Source: Sinohyriopsis cumingii
Lineage: Eukaryota > Mollusca > Bivalvia > Unionida > Unionidae
DNA length: 64,000 nt
Direction of reading: 5' to 3'
Assembly (NCBI GenBank): GCA_028554795.2
Contig: CM068826.1
Span: 105,872,602 to 105,936,601, forward strand
Shown here piece after piece: positions 14,001 through 24,237 of the stretch. Made by a program: the position numbers and the translations under genes. Below the pieces are notes generated by a model. That model worked only from the letters and a program-made list of their open reading frames with translations. It ran no database searches and was not told the DNA's origin. Numbering within the stretch: position 1 is the stretch's first letter; every line of letters starts with the position of its first letter.

Positions 14001-15673
14001 ACATTTTCTACTCCGTCATAATTCATTTAATGCGCATTTGTACTGAAATATTGTAAAGAATATTCTGTACACTCTAAGAAGTATTGCAGCATATAGAATA
14101 GTTCATGCTGTAAGTTTCCAATTCCAGTTTGTGAACACAAATGTACCAATAAAAAATGTCCGGAAAACGTGCCTTTTTTTTCACTCACTACGTGAAAATA
14201 TTCGAATGACTATTTTTCGCGTGTTTAAAAGAGTGATTACCTCTGATACCCTCACATTATATGCTGCACTCATGAAGACTGGGGTAAATTCGTTTACCTC
14301 CGTCACCCCAACGGTAATATTAACTGACTGAAAATGAAAAATACTCATATTATTCATTTCGTTTATTTTTCTAAGGTTCTCGTCGAATACTTTAAACCAT
14401 TTGCAAATGGACTGAAATTAGTTCATAACGGTAAGAACATACATTGTCTGGTACCTGTTGGGCCTCGTTTAAGTTACCCCTGTTCGTGCTTATGAATAGC
14501 TAACGTGCCGAGAATGCAAATGGATTGAAATTTGTATCAAATGTGACAAATGAATTAATATATTATTATTAACATATTACATGTTTGCATGCTAGATTTT
14601 GACGAAAATGACGAACATCATCCTCCAATAAGCGTTACTGTTTGTGAATTCGAGAATATTTAATATATGTCATCGAGAAAAGGTTTTATAGTGTTTGATA
14701 ATATACTCACATAGTCCTCGTTCTCACCACGTCTGCATATCAGCGTTACAGATACATTAAAGATATCATCATCCTGTAAAGTTAAATGCAACCTAAGCAA
14801 AAGGCTGACTGTAATTAATAAATGTTGATATTATCTATATTTCAGAAGTTAAAGCGCCAAACAAATCAAAGACCAATAATTTTTTAAGATGAATATACCA
14901 AATTTATCAGGACGACTTTATAACATGGAAAATATGTAAGATATAATAAGATGACATTATACAAATAGCAAAGGTAATTGTGCTATATGCGACGCAAAAA
15001 CTGAATGCACGTTGAAGGGTTAGAGTGCGTGATATACCTGAAGATCATTGACTTTAAACCTCAAGGGTTAAAGAATAACTTACATCCGTGATATAAATTG
15101 TTCAAAATGTTCAATATTATCTGCGGCAATTTAGGGCGGGGAAAACGTTCAGTGCTAAACATTCTAAACAAGCGTGATTAACGGAAGGTCCATTTATAAA
15201 CGTGGCCTTATTACTAAGAGGGATTTCATACTAGTTTATCATTGTGTCTACCGTAATACTCCTTTGTATGCTACGGCCATTGAATGGACTTTATTCACTT
15301 AGCATGTAATTAATACTGAATTTATATACTCCTATATCTGTAATTATCGTCGAGAGTATTCTTTGAGTACAAAAATGACAAGCAATATTCAGCAGATGAA
15401 TAAAGCTTACGATATGCAAAAGTAATGCTTCCAAATCCAGAGGCATTGTTAATGATAGGACGTACGACTCGTTCTTATGGCTAATAGTAAACCACTGAGA
15501 TAGGTTCCGACCAACACGGTGTGTCCAGTCATTGGCAACCAATGACCATTTAAAATCCTCATCTTTGTCAATAAACCAACGTGCAATGTGTGTTCCTGAA
15601 AAGAAAAACAAACCCTTTCACGACATGGACAATTCAATAGTCTAAACATGATTATACGAATAAGCACACAAGA

Positions 15674-15724
<51 letters not shown>

Positions 15725-16215
15725 ACAACAAAGCAACATAGAAAAGCAGAAAATTTACTATTACATGCGCTTGCCACAGAAAATCGCAAGACAAATCAGT
15801 TTATATCAGACTGATTACATCATGAAAATATATGTGCCAGTTTTGTTTTTATTGAAATGTAATACGTTGTAAAAGATAACGATGTAGCTTATCTTGTTCG
15901 TTTAACTTAAGTAGTTGACAACGAATGATTTTAACCCTGTCTAAATACATTTTGTACATTCGGCGATAGCTTTTCAGCTTGTTATCTAATAGAAAACTGT
16001 CAGTCACCAACTTTGTACAGTTCGACTACCGCCATGCTTCTCAAAAAAGTGACATGTCAACAGAATGTAAACTATGGCAAGACAACTCAATATTTATTCC
16101 CAAAACAACATATTTCATAAACTATATATCTTACAAATCTTGTAAGATTTCTTAAATACAAATTTAATTTAAGATATATTTAATTATATCTTACAAATAG
16201 TACGAGAATCTGAAT

Positions 16216-16258
<43 letters not shown>

Positions 16259-19200
16259 GTATACAAATCTTATATCAAATAACAGTCCTTTCAAGTGCAT
16301 TGGATCCAGCAAGGGATCACGTGTGTCAGGGATTGATTAAGATGAATGCAGTAAACTGACACTTAAAATTGCTAAACTAGTATCTAACTAGCCAGAGCGC
16401 TTTCGACTCTTAATGAGTCTTTTTCAAAGGCAACTACAAAACATAGTCAAGACAAACAAATAAAACATAAAATCTCTGTGTTTGCAAAACTTTACAAGAC
16501 TTTTTCTACATGAAATAAACCTTTAAATTTATTATGTTCCGACTAGTTTATTTCAACTTGTTGCGGATGCTAGAAAAAATATCTTATATTTACATAGAAA
16601 TCGATGAGCCATAACGACATCTGTTATTTTATGTAAATGTATGCAAGCGCAAATTATATCCCGAATATTTCATTGGTATAATAATAATTATAGGCTATTA
16701 GGTGACTAATAAGCAAAGTTAGAGAATTATTTTTTAAAAAATGTGCCGGCTGCAAAAAGATAAGTTTATTTAAGCATGTCTGTCTTTTTCTAGTCTTCTT
16801 GGTTTAAACCGCTTGGTTTCAATGTTCTAGGGCGGGTATAAAGTAAGATTCCTTTTCTTTCCTGGTTTCGGAACTACAGTTGGGTTTGTGAGCAACTGCA
16901 GTAAGTTTTGTATCACTGAAAGAGTTGCCACAAAAGGATCAACCTTCACAGATCTGATTGGATGACAACGAAGCTGTACAGAAGCCCAGTCGCAGAACAT
17001 TTCTTCTCCCGTTATAGTTATGTAACGTTTTGCAAACACAGAGGTTTTTATATTTTATTTGTTTGTCTTGTTTATGTTTTGTATTTGCCTTTGAAAAAGA
17101 CTCATTAAGAGTCGAAAGCGCTCAGGCTAGTTAGGTCTAGGTTTACTATATTTAGTCTATGAACCATGACTTTTGAACATTTAACAACTTTAACTCCTTT
17201 AGTGTTGAAATATGCTAAAATTGTGAAATCTAGATGCCATAACCAATATTCCCTTCTATTCAGTTGCATTTTTCGTACCAAAAAGACATATCCAATGTTT
17301 CAAACTTAATAGACATATTTCATTTTCGCCTCATATTATGGTTTATGCTTATGTACATATGTTAAGGTCTCTCGTTTAGCTATCATTTCATCCCTGTGTT
17401 CCTCATGGAATATGGCAACGTAGGTACTAGTTAGAATTCTCTTCTGTAACTACATTTGTTTTCCTTTTCTTGCTGTTTCTGTCATATTCTTCTTTGTACG
17501 ATTATAAAACTTTTTTGTATATACCACCAAATATTAGACTTTTTCTATCCTATACCAAAACAGTGCTATCGCTTCATATGTAATGTGTTCCAAAATACCC
17601 TTCAAAACAAACCGTGCAACAAAAAATTGTATGCGGCAACAAATATAATAAATTCCCTCCTTTTCACACATTTCATGCATATTGACCTCAGTTGCAACTT
17701 AGTCGCATGCCATTACTTTTGTTTCCTCTCCTGGTGCTTTTCTAAAATACCAATCGTATTCTTGTTCAATCATGATTATTGCATTTGAAACCGACTATAT
17801 AATAAAGTTGTCCTTTAATTTATACTATGTTCACTGCATTAAACACTGGATACATAACTTTTCTGCGAAGAATTTTTGTGCTTTCAACACAGTGCTCAAA
17901 ATTGTCTAGTTAATTTCCAAACATTTCTTTCTATTTTTGAATTCAAAGATGTATTTTTTTTTCAGAAGGCCACACATACGGCATCTTAGTACTAATTGTA
18001 CAAAAATATTTCAGTTTCGAATATATATATGTGAAAAATTATGGTAAGGAAAGAGGATTGAAGATAAATATGATAAGAGCAATCAAGTAATATTAAAAAC
18101 AAAAAATAAAACATAACTGTTCAAGATTGGGAAAGCTTAGCAATGCATATGTCTCCCTGTGTGCGTGTGGGTTAGCTCGTTTGATATTCGTTAATAATAA
18201 GGCGATCGCGGGAACAAGGGAGACAACAAATGAATAACATTTGTGAAGGTTATAAACGATGCTTACCATTTCCATCCGTTTCTTTAACTTTCACAAACTT
18301 TGTAATATTCTGTAGTTGGTCCTGACAAGCGCCATCTTGTAAAATGAATGAAACATAGATAAATAAAGCTTTGTATGTTTTTGTATTCGACGAGAAAAAC
18401 AACGATGATGATGATAACAGCAGTAAGGACGGTAATGTTAATAAAAGAGGAAACAATAATAAGGAAATAATAAATAAGTAAACCAAAGCTTGCACATACA
18501 AAAATAATTATAATAATAATGTAACTCAAACCTTTTTTTGCAGCCGACATGCTACAAACTACTCAATAATAATAACACTGGACAACAAATTTTTACAAAA
18601 GTCATGTTACTGAAATAAAATTAGTCAATTCTTATCAATTTTTATGTGCTGAACACGAATATGACAGTCAAATTGCAAAATTGCCTCTAGTTTTTTTGTA
18701 ATCTGCAAGAAATTAATGTTTACATAACGAAATGCATTCCAATAGTAAAAGGTCAACTGTAATAGCCTACCTATAAAAAATCAAGTCATTGACTACATCT
18801 TAGATTTCTTCTCCTGTCTCTTGTACAGCTGTTCGGGAGCATCTCTGAGGAGTGTCCAGCAGTAGTCAGCCAGCATTGTAGTGGACCATTTTCCCTGGTA
18901 TCTTTGTTCCATTGTTGCGATATCTTGATGAAAACGTTCGCCGTGTTCATCACTAACAATACCACAGTTGCTAGGAAAGAAATCCAAATGGGAATGAAGG
19001 AAGTGAATCTTTAGAGACATATTGCAGCCAAGTTTCTTATACTTCATCAACATGTCTTCTACTAGTTCCTTATAGTTTTCTGCCCTAACATTTCCGAGGA
19101 AGTTTGTAGAAACTAGGCGAAAAGCATTCCATGCTTGTTTCGCGTCACCTTCCAGCAAGTTGTTGAACCGGTCATCTTTGAAAAGCTCTCGAATCTGAGG

Positions 19201-21161
19201 ACCCACAAAAACTCCCTCTTTAATCTTTGCTTCGCTGAGTCGAGGGAATTTTTCATGCAGGTATCGGAATGCTGGCAAAGTCCGGTCAATGGCTTTCACG
19301 AAGTTCTTCATCAAACCTAGTTTGATGTGAAGGGGTGGTAGCAAGATTTTCTGAGCCTCAACCAGAGCTGGGTGTTGGATATTCTTCTCTCCAATGGCTA
19401 CATTCTGCCTGTGAGTCCATTCCTTCCTCATGTAGTGCATTTCCCTTGCTCGGCTATCCCACTCGCATAAGAAACACATGTATTTTGTATATCCTTGCTG
19501 CAGTCCCATTAAAAGGGCAACTACCTTCAAATCACCACAGAGGTGCCAGCTGTACTTGTTATACTCAATGGAATTCAGTAGCTGCCTTAAGTTATCGTAT
19601 GTCTCTTTCATGTGGACAGCATACGCTACTGGAATAGATGGAAGAATGTTTCCATTGTGCAAAAGCACAGCCTTGAGACTCAGTTTCTAAGAGTCCACAA
19701 ATAGTCTCCATTCTTGTGGGTCATGAGTGATTTTTAAAGCATTCATGAGGCCCTCAATATCGGAACAGAATATCAGATTACTTTCCTTTCTGAAGAAAGG
19801 CTCCAATTGCTGGTGGCGCTTTCGATATGCAGTAATTGTGACATCTTCTTCTAGAAGATTCCATTGTTGGAGTCTTGATCCTAGCAATTCTGCCTTGTTC
19901 TTTGATAAGTCCAAATCACGAATCAGGTCATTTAGTTCTTCCTGTGTTATTCTGTGTGGGGTTGATGATGCACCACAGTGAAAATCTGGATCACTGCATG
20001 CTGATGGACCAGGAGAAGAACAGGTCGACTCACCTTTGTCTTCGTCAGATGAATCAAGAGAATATTCTGCTGGAGGTTCTGGAATAGGAAGTCCCTCACC
20101 ATGTGCAACTGGTCTCAATGCAGACGGAATGTTTGGGTAGACTATTCTCGACTTCTTTCGCTTCGTTATTCCGCCGGAAAGAGGAGGAACCAAGCAGAAG
20201 TAACAGTCATTTAGGTGGTTGCTTGGCTCTCTCCACACCATTGGGACTGCAAACGGCATTGATGACCTTTTGCAATTCAACCACTGTGAAAGCTGTGTTG
20301 TACATGTAGCACAGCATATATGCGGAGCCCAAGGCTTGTCTTGGTCACCAACCTTGCATCCGAAGTAAAGATGATATGCCTTCTTCACTTGAGAATTGAT
20401 ACTTTTCTTCTGGTTGGCAAATGTCACTTCCCCACAAATATGGCAAAAATTGTCCGCGGTATTAACACACTTTCGAGGCATTACTGTTCTTTATTGTACG
20501 TAAATGGATAAAATAATAAGTTTTATGTAACAGTAGCTTGAACTGTCTCGCACAACGTCTAAAATATTTTAAATGCTGAACCTATCTGATTGGGCTTTAT
20601 ATAGTACACTGCTTACGTCAGCTTCAGCAGCCGCCTGGCATTAGTATAATAGGCCTACACATGTATAGTACACTGCTGACGTCAACTTACTTCAGCAGCC
20701 GCATGGCATTAGTATTGCATTGCATCAGAAAATGATGCAATCAACTGTGGATGATGTGAGCATGATGGTATTATGCAATGTTACATCATTATTCCGGATG
20801 TTGCTGCAGTCCTACTGGAGAAATTTACACAGTGAAACATAGAAAATGAGGTATATGAATATCTTCAAAACGAGAGCCAATACAAATTTTTCACGGTTAT
20901 ATTCGTGTTCGGCACACCAAAATACTACAGATTAGGGCCTTTTCAAGTCAGTAATGATTTCACTGTTGACCAGTGTAATAATGATAATAATAATAATTAT
21001 CATAATACAACTACAGTTCGTAAAAATAAGAAAATATATGAAATCTTAAAATCAATATAAAAAAAACTGTATGTTTACTTACCTTTAGTGAAAACCATTG
21101 GCCACTGATAATGCAATAGGACAAGTTGAATTAAAATATAAATATATTTCAACTGATGCAT
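2890..21161 (-). CDS. Protocadherin-15/Cad99C-like membrane protein, gene 1 (11 exons, 3' end not seen)
   Basis: This is a calcium-dependent cell-adhesion type protein. Coding exons on the minus strand are 21161-21083 (signal peptide), 18335-18267, 15595-15411, 14773-14711, 14327-14241, 13533-13423, 9620-9498, 8329-8186, 7438-7354, 5075-4972 and 2974-2890. All have AG/GT borders and compatible phases, giving about 378 residues. The ectodomain reads as three cadherin repeats: the first ends in VTEVNEFTPVF and the second in IFDVNDLGPEFVF, the usual linker type. One Cys lies near the mature N-terminus (DGACQD) and one late in repeat 1 (LICRRG), matching the disulfide that anchors the N-terminal loop of protocadherin-15. 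After repeat 2 there is a Cys pair (PNCPTPC), also as in that family. The membrane exon was not found. It is a tandem paralogue of the gene at 26.3-59.8 kb. Family assignment is from remembered motifs, not a search. Confidence 0.8.
2975..4971. other. Intron 10 of gene 1
   Basis: The intron holds a GC-rich patch at about 3566-3860, listed separately. It also has a 24-bp direct duplication (AAAATAGATTATTTTACTTG with TTCT) near 4609-4656. No exon was seen. Confidence 0.6.
3566..3860. repeat. GC-rich interspersed repeat fragment
   Basis: A patch rich in CGCGGGGCC and GGGGCGGTCGCCC stands out in AT-rich DNA. It resembles the segment at 51200-51340 (GCGGGGCCCAAGGCGGTTGCC type). The pair probably derives from one non-autonomous DNA transposon family, but no clean inverted ends or target duplication could be set here. 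Confidence 0.4.
4972..5075 (-). CDS. Gene 1 exon 10, cadherin repeat 3
   Basis: This 104-bp exon encodes GSEEYFSIDENTGVLTKN, the classic cadherin strand pair (FSIDENTG), then SSFIGSEIFLQ. It completes a codon begun in exon 9 (G+AC, Asp). The gene 2 counterpart (50060-49957) has exactly the same length. Confidence 0.88.
5076..7353. other. Intron 9 of gene 1
   Basis: Apart from the mariner-like remnant near 6.9-7.25 kb, I see only AT-rich intronic sequence with no supported feature. Confidence 0.5.
6880..7250 (+). mobile_element. Mariner-like transposase remnant (N-terminal part)
   Basis: The plus strand encodes a decayed match to the N-terminal DNA-binding region of mariner-family transposases. 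A WFGR-like stretch is followed by RESMEADLRFGRSLSATGEQ, then a helix-turn-helix-like stretch containing CTVENMCIITGINSLAVYGK, which recalls the family pattern of a basic GRP.S.T box followed by TVE..A...GIS. Only this part is seen; the catalytic DDE/D region and terminal repeats are absent, so it is a truncated, inactive relic in an intron. Assignment rests on recalled family motifs. Confidence 0.5.
7354..7438 (-). CDS. Gene 1 exon 9, start of cadherin repeat 3
   Basis: This 85-bp exon in phase 0 to 1 encodes GVLDLKPVPILARDMDTLNE, with the ARDMD calcium-binding type motif, then SVIYLLVA. The gene 2 counterpart at 51615-51531 is also 85 bp and reads KARDLDTMNHPVVYSF. Confidence 0.88.
7534..7543. 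repeat. Left target-site duplication of MITE
   Basis: GTATTGTGAG here is matched by GTATTGCGAG at 7816-7825, one mismatch in 10, directly flanking the inverted-repeat element. Confidence 0.75.
7544..7815. mobile_element. Mutator-like MITE, 272 bp
   Basis: The element begins CAATCTGATTAATATCAGAT and ends in the reverse complement of CAATCTGATCAATATCAGAT, giving inverted repeats of at least 23 bp. A further GGAGATCTGAC motif follows inside each arm. It has no coding capacity. The 10-bp flanking duplication fits the 9-10 bp footprint typical of Mutator-like transposases. It lies in intron 8 of gene 1. Confidence 0.75.
7994..8069. repeat. (TA)n(GA)n compound microsatellite
   Basis: A TA run passes directly into a GA run with some GACAGA variants; it is intronic. 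Confidence 0.9.
8186..8329 (-). CDS. Gene 1 exon 8, repeat 2/3 junction with Cys pair
   Basis: This exon is 144 bp, phase 0 at both ends. It encodes TTLNITIFDVNDLGPEFVF, the calcium-binding linker ending repeat 2, followed by PNCPTPCVGPIYVTY. The gene 2 counterpart (153 bp) reads VNVIDVDDQGPEFVYPGCEK and PCLVPEY. The protocadherin-15 family also has Cys residues at this junction. Confidence 0.88.
8375..8690. repeat. Minisatellite, ~46-bp unit, about 6.5 copies
   Basis: Tandem copies of a unit like TTAATTAACTATAACACAGT followed by ATTAAATTACATGAATATCC fill most of the stretch just upstream of exon 8. Copies differ by point changes and short deletions. Confidence 0.85.
9498..9620 (-). CDS. Gene 1 exon 7, cadherin repeat 2
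   Basis: This exon is 123 bp, phase 0/0. It encodes FDGRDKFLVLNDDIGTIALK then FEDVVNRPYFFLNVTVM. The gene 2 counterpart (117 bp) reads FDGMGIFKLDDAIQGRIIL then LDYESKNINFYLNISVK. Confidence 0.88.
9621..13422. other. Intron 6 of gene 1, with LINE insertion
   Basis: This large intron is mostly explained by the LINE relic at 11.23-13.28 kb. The part from 9621 to 11230 shows nothing I can name. Confidence 0.55.
11230..13275 (+). mobile_element. Degenerate non-LTR retrotransposon (LINE), reverse transcriptase and 3' end
   Basis: The plus strand carries a decayed reverse transcriptase. Segments in order are NYRGIRLLPVLGKVFTSIL, ELLGKEQAGFRAGY, FYAAFVDYENAFDRIE, GVRQGCVLSPLLFSLFLNDL, the catalytic box LYTDDLIVFAD (YADD-type with T), LKWKLKVNMENK, then a thumb/C-terminal region (LFDAKIAPILNYGAAVWE, and a later frame with RILRYWLRILKMQE). 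There are several frameshifts and stops, including a stop after FILYTLICK and one after SNYKY. The 5' part (endonuclease) is missing. The 3' end has TGTGCCAGTGGCCTGTATTA, then AATAAA and a CATTATTATT tail near 13.27 kb. The clade (CR1, RTE or relative) is not settled. Confidence 0.85.
13423..13533 (-). CDS. Gene 1 exon 6, cadherin repeat 2
   Basis: This exon is 111 bp, phase 0/0, read as DAEVGDVIFEPEGLVQDMDI then SHRKIYRIAPYMITE. The donor GTATGT inside a longer open frame was chosen because it keeps phase and matches the gene 2 exon (114 bp). Confidence 0.8.
13534..14240. other. Intron 5 of gene 1
   Basis: I see nothing beyond ordinary AT-rich intronic sequence; open frames here have no exon-like borders. 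Confidence 0.5.
14241..14327 (-). CDS. Gene 1 exon 5, repeat 1/2 linker
   Basis: This 87-bp exon is the same length as its gene 2 counterpart. It encodes VNITVGVTEVNEFTPVF (the linker ending repeat 1) and SAAYNVRVSE (start of repeat 2). Confidence 0.88.
14711..14773 (-). CDS. Gene 1 exon 4, late repeat 1 with conserved Cys
   Basis: This exon is 63 bp, phase 0/0, encoding DDDIFNVSVTLICRRGENE. The Cys is placed like the repeat-1 Cys that pairs with the N-terminal Cys in protocadherin-15. The gene 2 exon (45 bp) reads VQTIYIDFICVP. Confidence 0.82.
14774..15410. other. Intron 3 of gene 1
   Basis: No repeat, exon or RNA gene was recognised in this 637-bp intron. Confidence 0.5.
15411..15595 (-). 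CDS. Gene 1 exon 3, cadherin repeat 1
   Basis: This exon is 185 bp, entering after one base of a codon. It encodes THIARWFIDKDEDFKWSLVA, then a stretch with FTISHKNESYVLSL and TMPLDLEALLLHI. The gene 2 counterpart is 191 bp. Confidence 0.82.
15672..15724. repeat. (AAAT)n microsatellite
   Basis: About 13 perfect AAAT/TAAA units just upstream of exon 3. Confidence 0.95.
16218..16256. repeat. (CA)n microsatellite
   Basis: A pure AC/CA tract of about 39 bp. Confidence 0.95.
16372..17146. mobile_element. Fold-back non-autonomous element with ~120-bp inverted repeats
   Basis: The arms at 16372-16494 and 17024-17146 are near-perfect inverted copies. Each arm has GAGCGCTTTCGACTCTTAAT, then GAGTCTTTTTCAAAGGCA, then ACAAGACAAACAAATAAAA and TCTGTGTTTGCAAAAC. 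The ~530-bp core has no open frame of note. No clear target duplication was found. The GCGCTTTCGA..GAGTC motif recalls the ends of Penelope-like retroelements, but the inverted layout fits a DNA-transposon fold-back just as well. Confidence 0.65.
18267..18335 (-). CDS. Gene 1 exon 2, mature N-terminus
   Basis: This exon is 69 bp, phase 1 to 1, with an AAG acceptor and GTAAGC donor. It encodes DGACQDQLQNITKFVKVKET, starting with the Asp split across the signal exon. It carries the N-terminal Cys typical of protocadherin-15 relatives. Confidence 0.75.
18576..20975 (-). mobile_element. DNA transposon with CACTGG termini, possibly EnSpm/CMC-like
   Basis: The left end CACTGGACAACA and the right end (complement CACTGGTCAACA) form short inverted repeats; an inner motif TGCTGAACACGAATAT recurs inverted as TGCCGAACACGAATAT. 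The element is 2,400 bp and is flanked on both sides by TAATAA (18570-18575 and 20976-20981), compatible with a 3-bp TAA or 6-bp duplication. CACTR ends with a 3-bp duplication are the EnSpm/CMC pattern, but the TAA-rich flank makes the true length unclear. It contains one transposase gene on the minus strand and sits in intron 1 of gene 1. Confidence 0.8.
18793..20481 (-). pseudogene. Transposase-like protein, one in-frame stop
   Basis: A single frame of about 560 codons runs from MPRKCVNTADNFCHICGEVT to the C-terminal QLYKRQEKKSKM, interrupted only by one TAG after LFVDS (19687-19689). The N-terminal part has paired-Cys motifs (CHICGE, CCATC, CYFC) that look zinc-binding. An acidic linker follows, then a core with LCGDLKVVALLMG, CFLCEWDSRAREMHY, PPLHIKLGLMKNFVKA, KIHFLHSHLDFFPSN and SDEHGERFHQDI. 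The Asp/Asp/Glu of FVDS, GDLK and DEHGERF are plausible catalytic positions. From memory, this protein is widespread in invertebrate genomes as an uncharacterised multi-copy gene. One stop in an otherwise open frame suggests recent activity. Confidence 0.75.
21083..21161 (-). CDS. Gene 1 exon 1, signal peptide
   Basis: The exon starts at an ATG and encodes MHQLKYIYILIQLVLLHYQW then PMVFTK, a hydrophobic signal peptide. It ends one base into a codon at a GTAAGT donor. Joining to exon 2 gives TK-DGACQD in frame, which decides this start. Promoter elements were not identified upstream. Confidence 0.82.
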
Positions 21162-21978
21162 TTTTTAAGCTGCTGCACAAGAAAATACAAGATCATTCAA
21201 AGAAGTGAACACATGGCCTATACTTTAATAGACTAAAAAAGTTCAGCCCATTTTACTGAGGCAAACTAGACGACTTATTACTAGAATGGCATGAAGAGAT
21301 AACATACACATATGCATAATAAATCAGCTGGAACTTGGTCAAAATAAATATCGGAGTACAATTACTCATGCTTATCAGTGACCACTATTTGTTGAGAAAG
21401 ATTTTTCGCTACAAAGGAAACAGGTCCCATGCGGTGTGCTTACCACACCAAACGAAAGGAAGATTTGAGAAATGTCCAGCTTTAAAAAACTAAACGAAAC
21501 CTCACTCTACATTGTTTGGTTGTTGGGTTGTTTGCTTTTGCCTTTTTGTCAGGCTTATATTTGTATGTATTCCGTGTTTTATCTGAACTTGTCACTCCGT
21601 GTTATATATATTTGAACAGCTATACACAAAATGTCCGCCTTTATTTTAAAGTACATCATAATCGTGCCATATTGTAGTTTCTGGAACATATTTTGGGCTG
21701 TATCACCTACAAGATGTCTTCTGTTACGGTATAATGTCATCTGTCGTTTCGATTTTTGTGATCTCCTTGCGTTTGAACCTTTACTTGAAAAGAATTTAAA
21801 GTAGATGCCTGATTATGTCAAAATGGTAGAATGGACCTTATTTAAGTTAGCCATTAAAATCTCAGAGACTTAGTTGTCAATTATATTATACTTTTCCATA
21901 GCTCCTTAACATTGGTAATATTAGTTGTTTAGGGTAATCAAAATATTTTGTCCAATATAACTGTGTTACACTACGGTC

Positions 21979-21979
<1 letters not shown>

Positions 21980-22052
<73 letters not shown>
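21980..22052. repeat. (GT)n(GA)n compound microsatellite
   Basis: About 16 GT units pass directly into about 20 GA units. Confidence 0.95.
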
Positions 22053-22055
<3 letters not shown>

Positions 22056-22879
22056 AAAGAGAGTCCTTTATGTCAGTGTGCCATCAGTGACATAGAATGA
22101 CGTGATACAAAAGAATTTGTAACGTCATGACATTGTTTCATGATGCATTCAAACCACTGTCTCTATATCTGCATTCGCAATATATTCTATGCCCGATGTA
22201 AGATTTTCTTGCATACTGGCCCTACTATCTAATCCATATTTGAATATGATAACTGATAGAATGATCCTATCATTAAAAGTCAACAATATTACAAACTTCT
22301 CTACAAAACTGATCCGAGACAAACCACATGTTCTTGCTGATAACGGTGCAGGGGTTATACTTTGTTTTCACGCAAAAGTGATTCCATTTCGCCTGCAGTA
22401 ATCTTGAAAATAGTTCAAGCAAATGTGATCTTAGCTGACAAATATTAGCTCTAAAATTTGTAACGTGTGCGTCACGAATGTCTGTAAATAGCTATGTCTT
22501 TGCCAGAAATGTGTATTTAACACGGATATAGATAATACGTACATATGGTTTGGGAGTTTGAATGTAAAAATGATCCTCTCGTGTATAATGCACACCATAA
22601 TAAAAAAGTATGTGGCTAACACATTATTGGCCGATAGAGATAGCTCGACTAAGAAAACTGGGCGAAATCTGGTGTAAAAATACAACACTGGCGTTTCATT
22701 TCATGATCCCCTGCTGCTTTGTTCCACTGGACATGCCTTTCTCAAACTTGGCATCCATCCTACATTGTGTAACACCTCACAATGAATTTATTAGAGCGCC
22801 ATGTGCACTCATTGCACATGGACGAAAAAATGTAAAGTAACGATAATCCAAACTTAGTCAGTTATAGAGTCTCGACCAA

Positions 22880-23260
22880 TATATATGGAAACCATGATAA
22901 ACGATACGCTAAAATATTTTCTGGAAGGTCAGGTGTTAACGTCAACTACACTAAAGGGACTCCGTAAAAAGCTTAGTACAATAGACCAACTAATTAGAGT
23001 GGGATTCGCAATTAAGCAAGCTTCCTCTAGCAGAAAACTCCCACCAATAATCATGGTATGTCAAAGCCATATTCCTAGAGTTGGAGAAAGCATACGACCT
23101 GATAGCAAAGGACCAGATGTAGACAAAAGGGCTAATCCACAAACTTAAAGGAAACGGGATATCCGGCCCTAGGTACAATTGTCTTCAGGGTTCCGCAGAA
23201 GATTAGTGCTGGATTGTCGATACGATGTTGTACTGCTGTTTCTCAGAAACTTCCTAAAGA
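22880..23260 (+). mobile_element. LINE reverse-transcriptase fragment (Jockey/CR1-like)
   Basis: The plus strand encodes LRKKLSTIDQLIRVGFAIKQ, close to the family pattern FRK.RST.DQL.RL...I..A. In a shifted frame it reads LELEKAYDLIAKDQM and KLKGNGISG, matching the LDLEKAYD motif A and its helix. The piece is frameshifted and truncated at both ends. Confidence 0.65.
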
Positions 23261-24237
23261 CTATGAAGGTTAGTTGGTAGAATTCCAGAACTGAATTATT
23301 GATGCCAGGATAAAAATTTAACTCAGTGTGAGGTGCCAAAGGTTCTGGACCAGCGGGTGGACGGAATATGGGCGTTCTCGGGGGATCATTTGGCAGGTTG
23401 AAAAGAGCGGACTACACTAGATAGTGCCTACACCATTGGACATATGATGTGGAGTTTGAAATCTCTCGTGCTCGTCGACTGGACGCCACGAGATGAATAA
23501 CATCGTAGTTCCTCGTTTGAATGAATTTAATTCAATGTCACTATATGTGTGAAAATTTAATTCTATCTCCCAATATGTGTGGATATCTAATTTAAAGTCA
23601 CCATACATGTATGTGTGAAAATTAATTTCATTATCACTATGTGTGAAATTCACTGATCATGCTCGTTGAAGAAACATACGTCTTGTTTATAATTCCATAT
23701 ATTAATCATATTCTGCGACAGTTCTAGGCGTTAATTATACCCGTTTATGAACGGATCATTTGTGATTATTCTTTGCAATTCCATACTTTGACCGGTTACA
23801 TCTAGGAATTATATAATTTTCTTTTATCCATTGTTGAACATTGTGCACATGAGTAAGGTGTCCGAATCGTTATTTATTATTCATCTATCTATGTTAAAGT
23901 AACATCTCATTCGCATAATTAAGTTTTGTCTTTTCGCTCGATCCAAGATTTGATCAGAGATTAGTATGTAATTAAATATTTGTGGACATGAATGAATCTT
24001 GGTAATGATTTTTGGACTTTATAGAGCTCAAGTTTTGTTGCATTGTATGTAGTCTTTGTGTTATAAGTTTTTATTCCTATATTATCTCTTTAGCAGGTAG
24101 CGAGATGTACGTACATCATTATTTATTTTGTAGCATCGGCATCAAATAAATTTAAAGCTTTTGTTTCAAAGTAGTTGAAAACACATGATATAATAACACT
24201 GCTACCAGGTGAGAAATACCCTTCCACAGGAACCTAT

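Larger units (their letters stand above)
15596..18266. other. Intron 2 of gene 1
   Basis: The intron holds an (AAAT)n tract (15672-15724), a (CA)n tract (16218-16256) and the fold-back element at 16372-17146. The rest shows nothing I can support. Confidence 0.55.
18336..21082. other. Intron 1 of gene 1, largely a transposon
   Basis: Almost the whole intron is the CACTGG-ended transposon (18576-20975). The flanks add only AT/AAT-rich simple sequence. Confidence 0.7.

Noticed and set aside
17456-17788. 110-codon frame in intron 2
   Set aside because: Phe/Cys-rich translation of AT-rich DNA with no motif; chance frame.
18538-18553. Alternative start exon MSAAKK for gene 1
   Set aside because: It encodes no signal peptide and its phase does not give a sensible join, whereas the exon at 21083-21161 has a signal peptide and exact phase.
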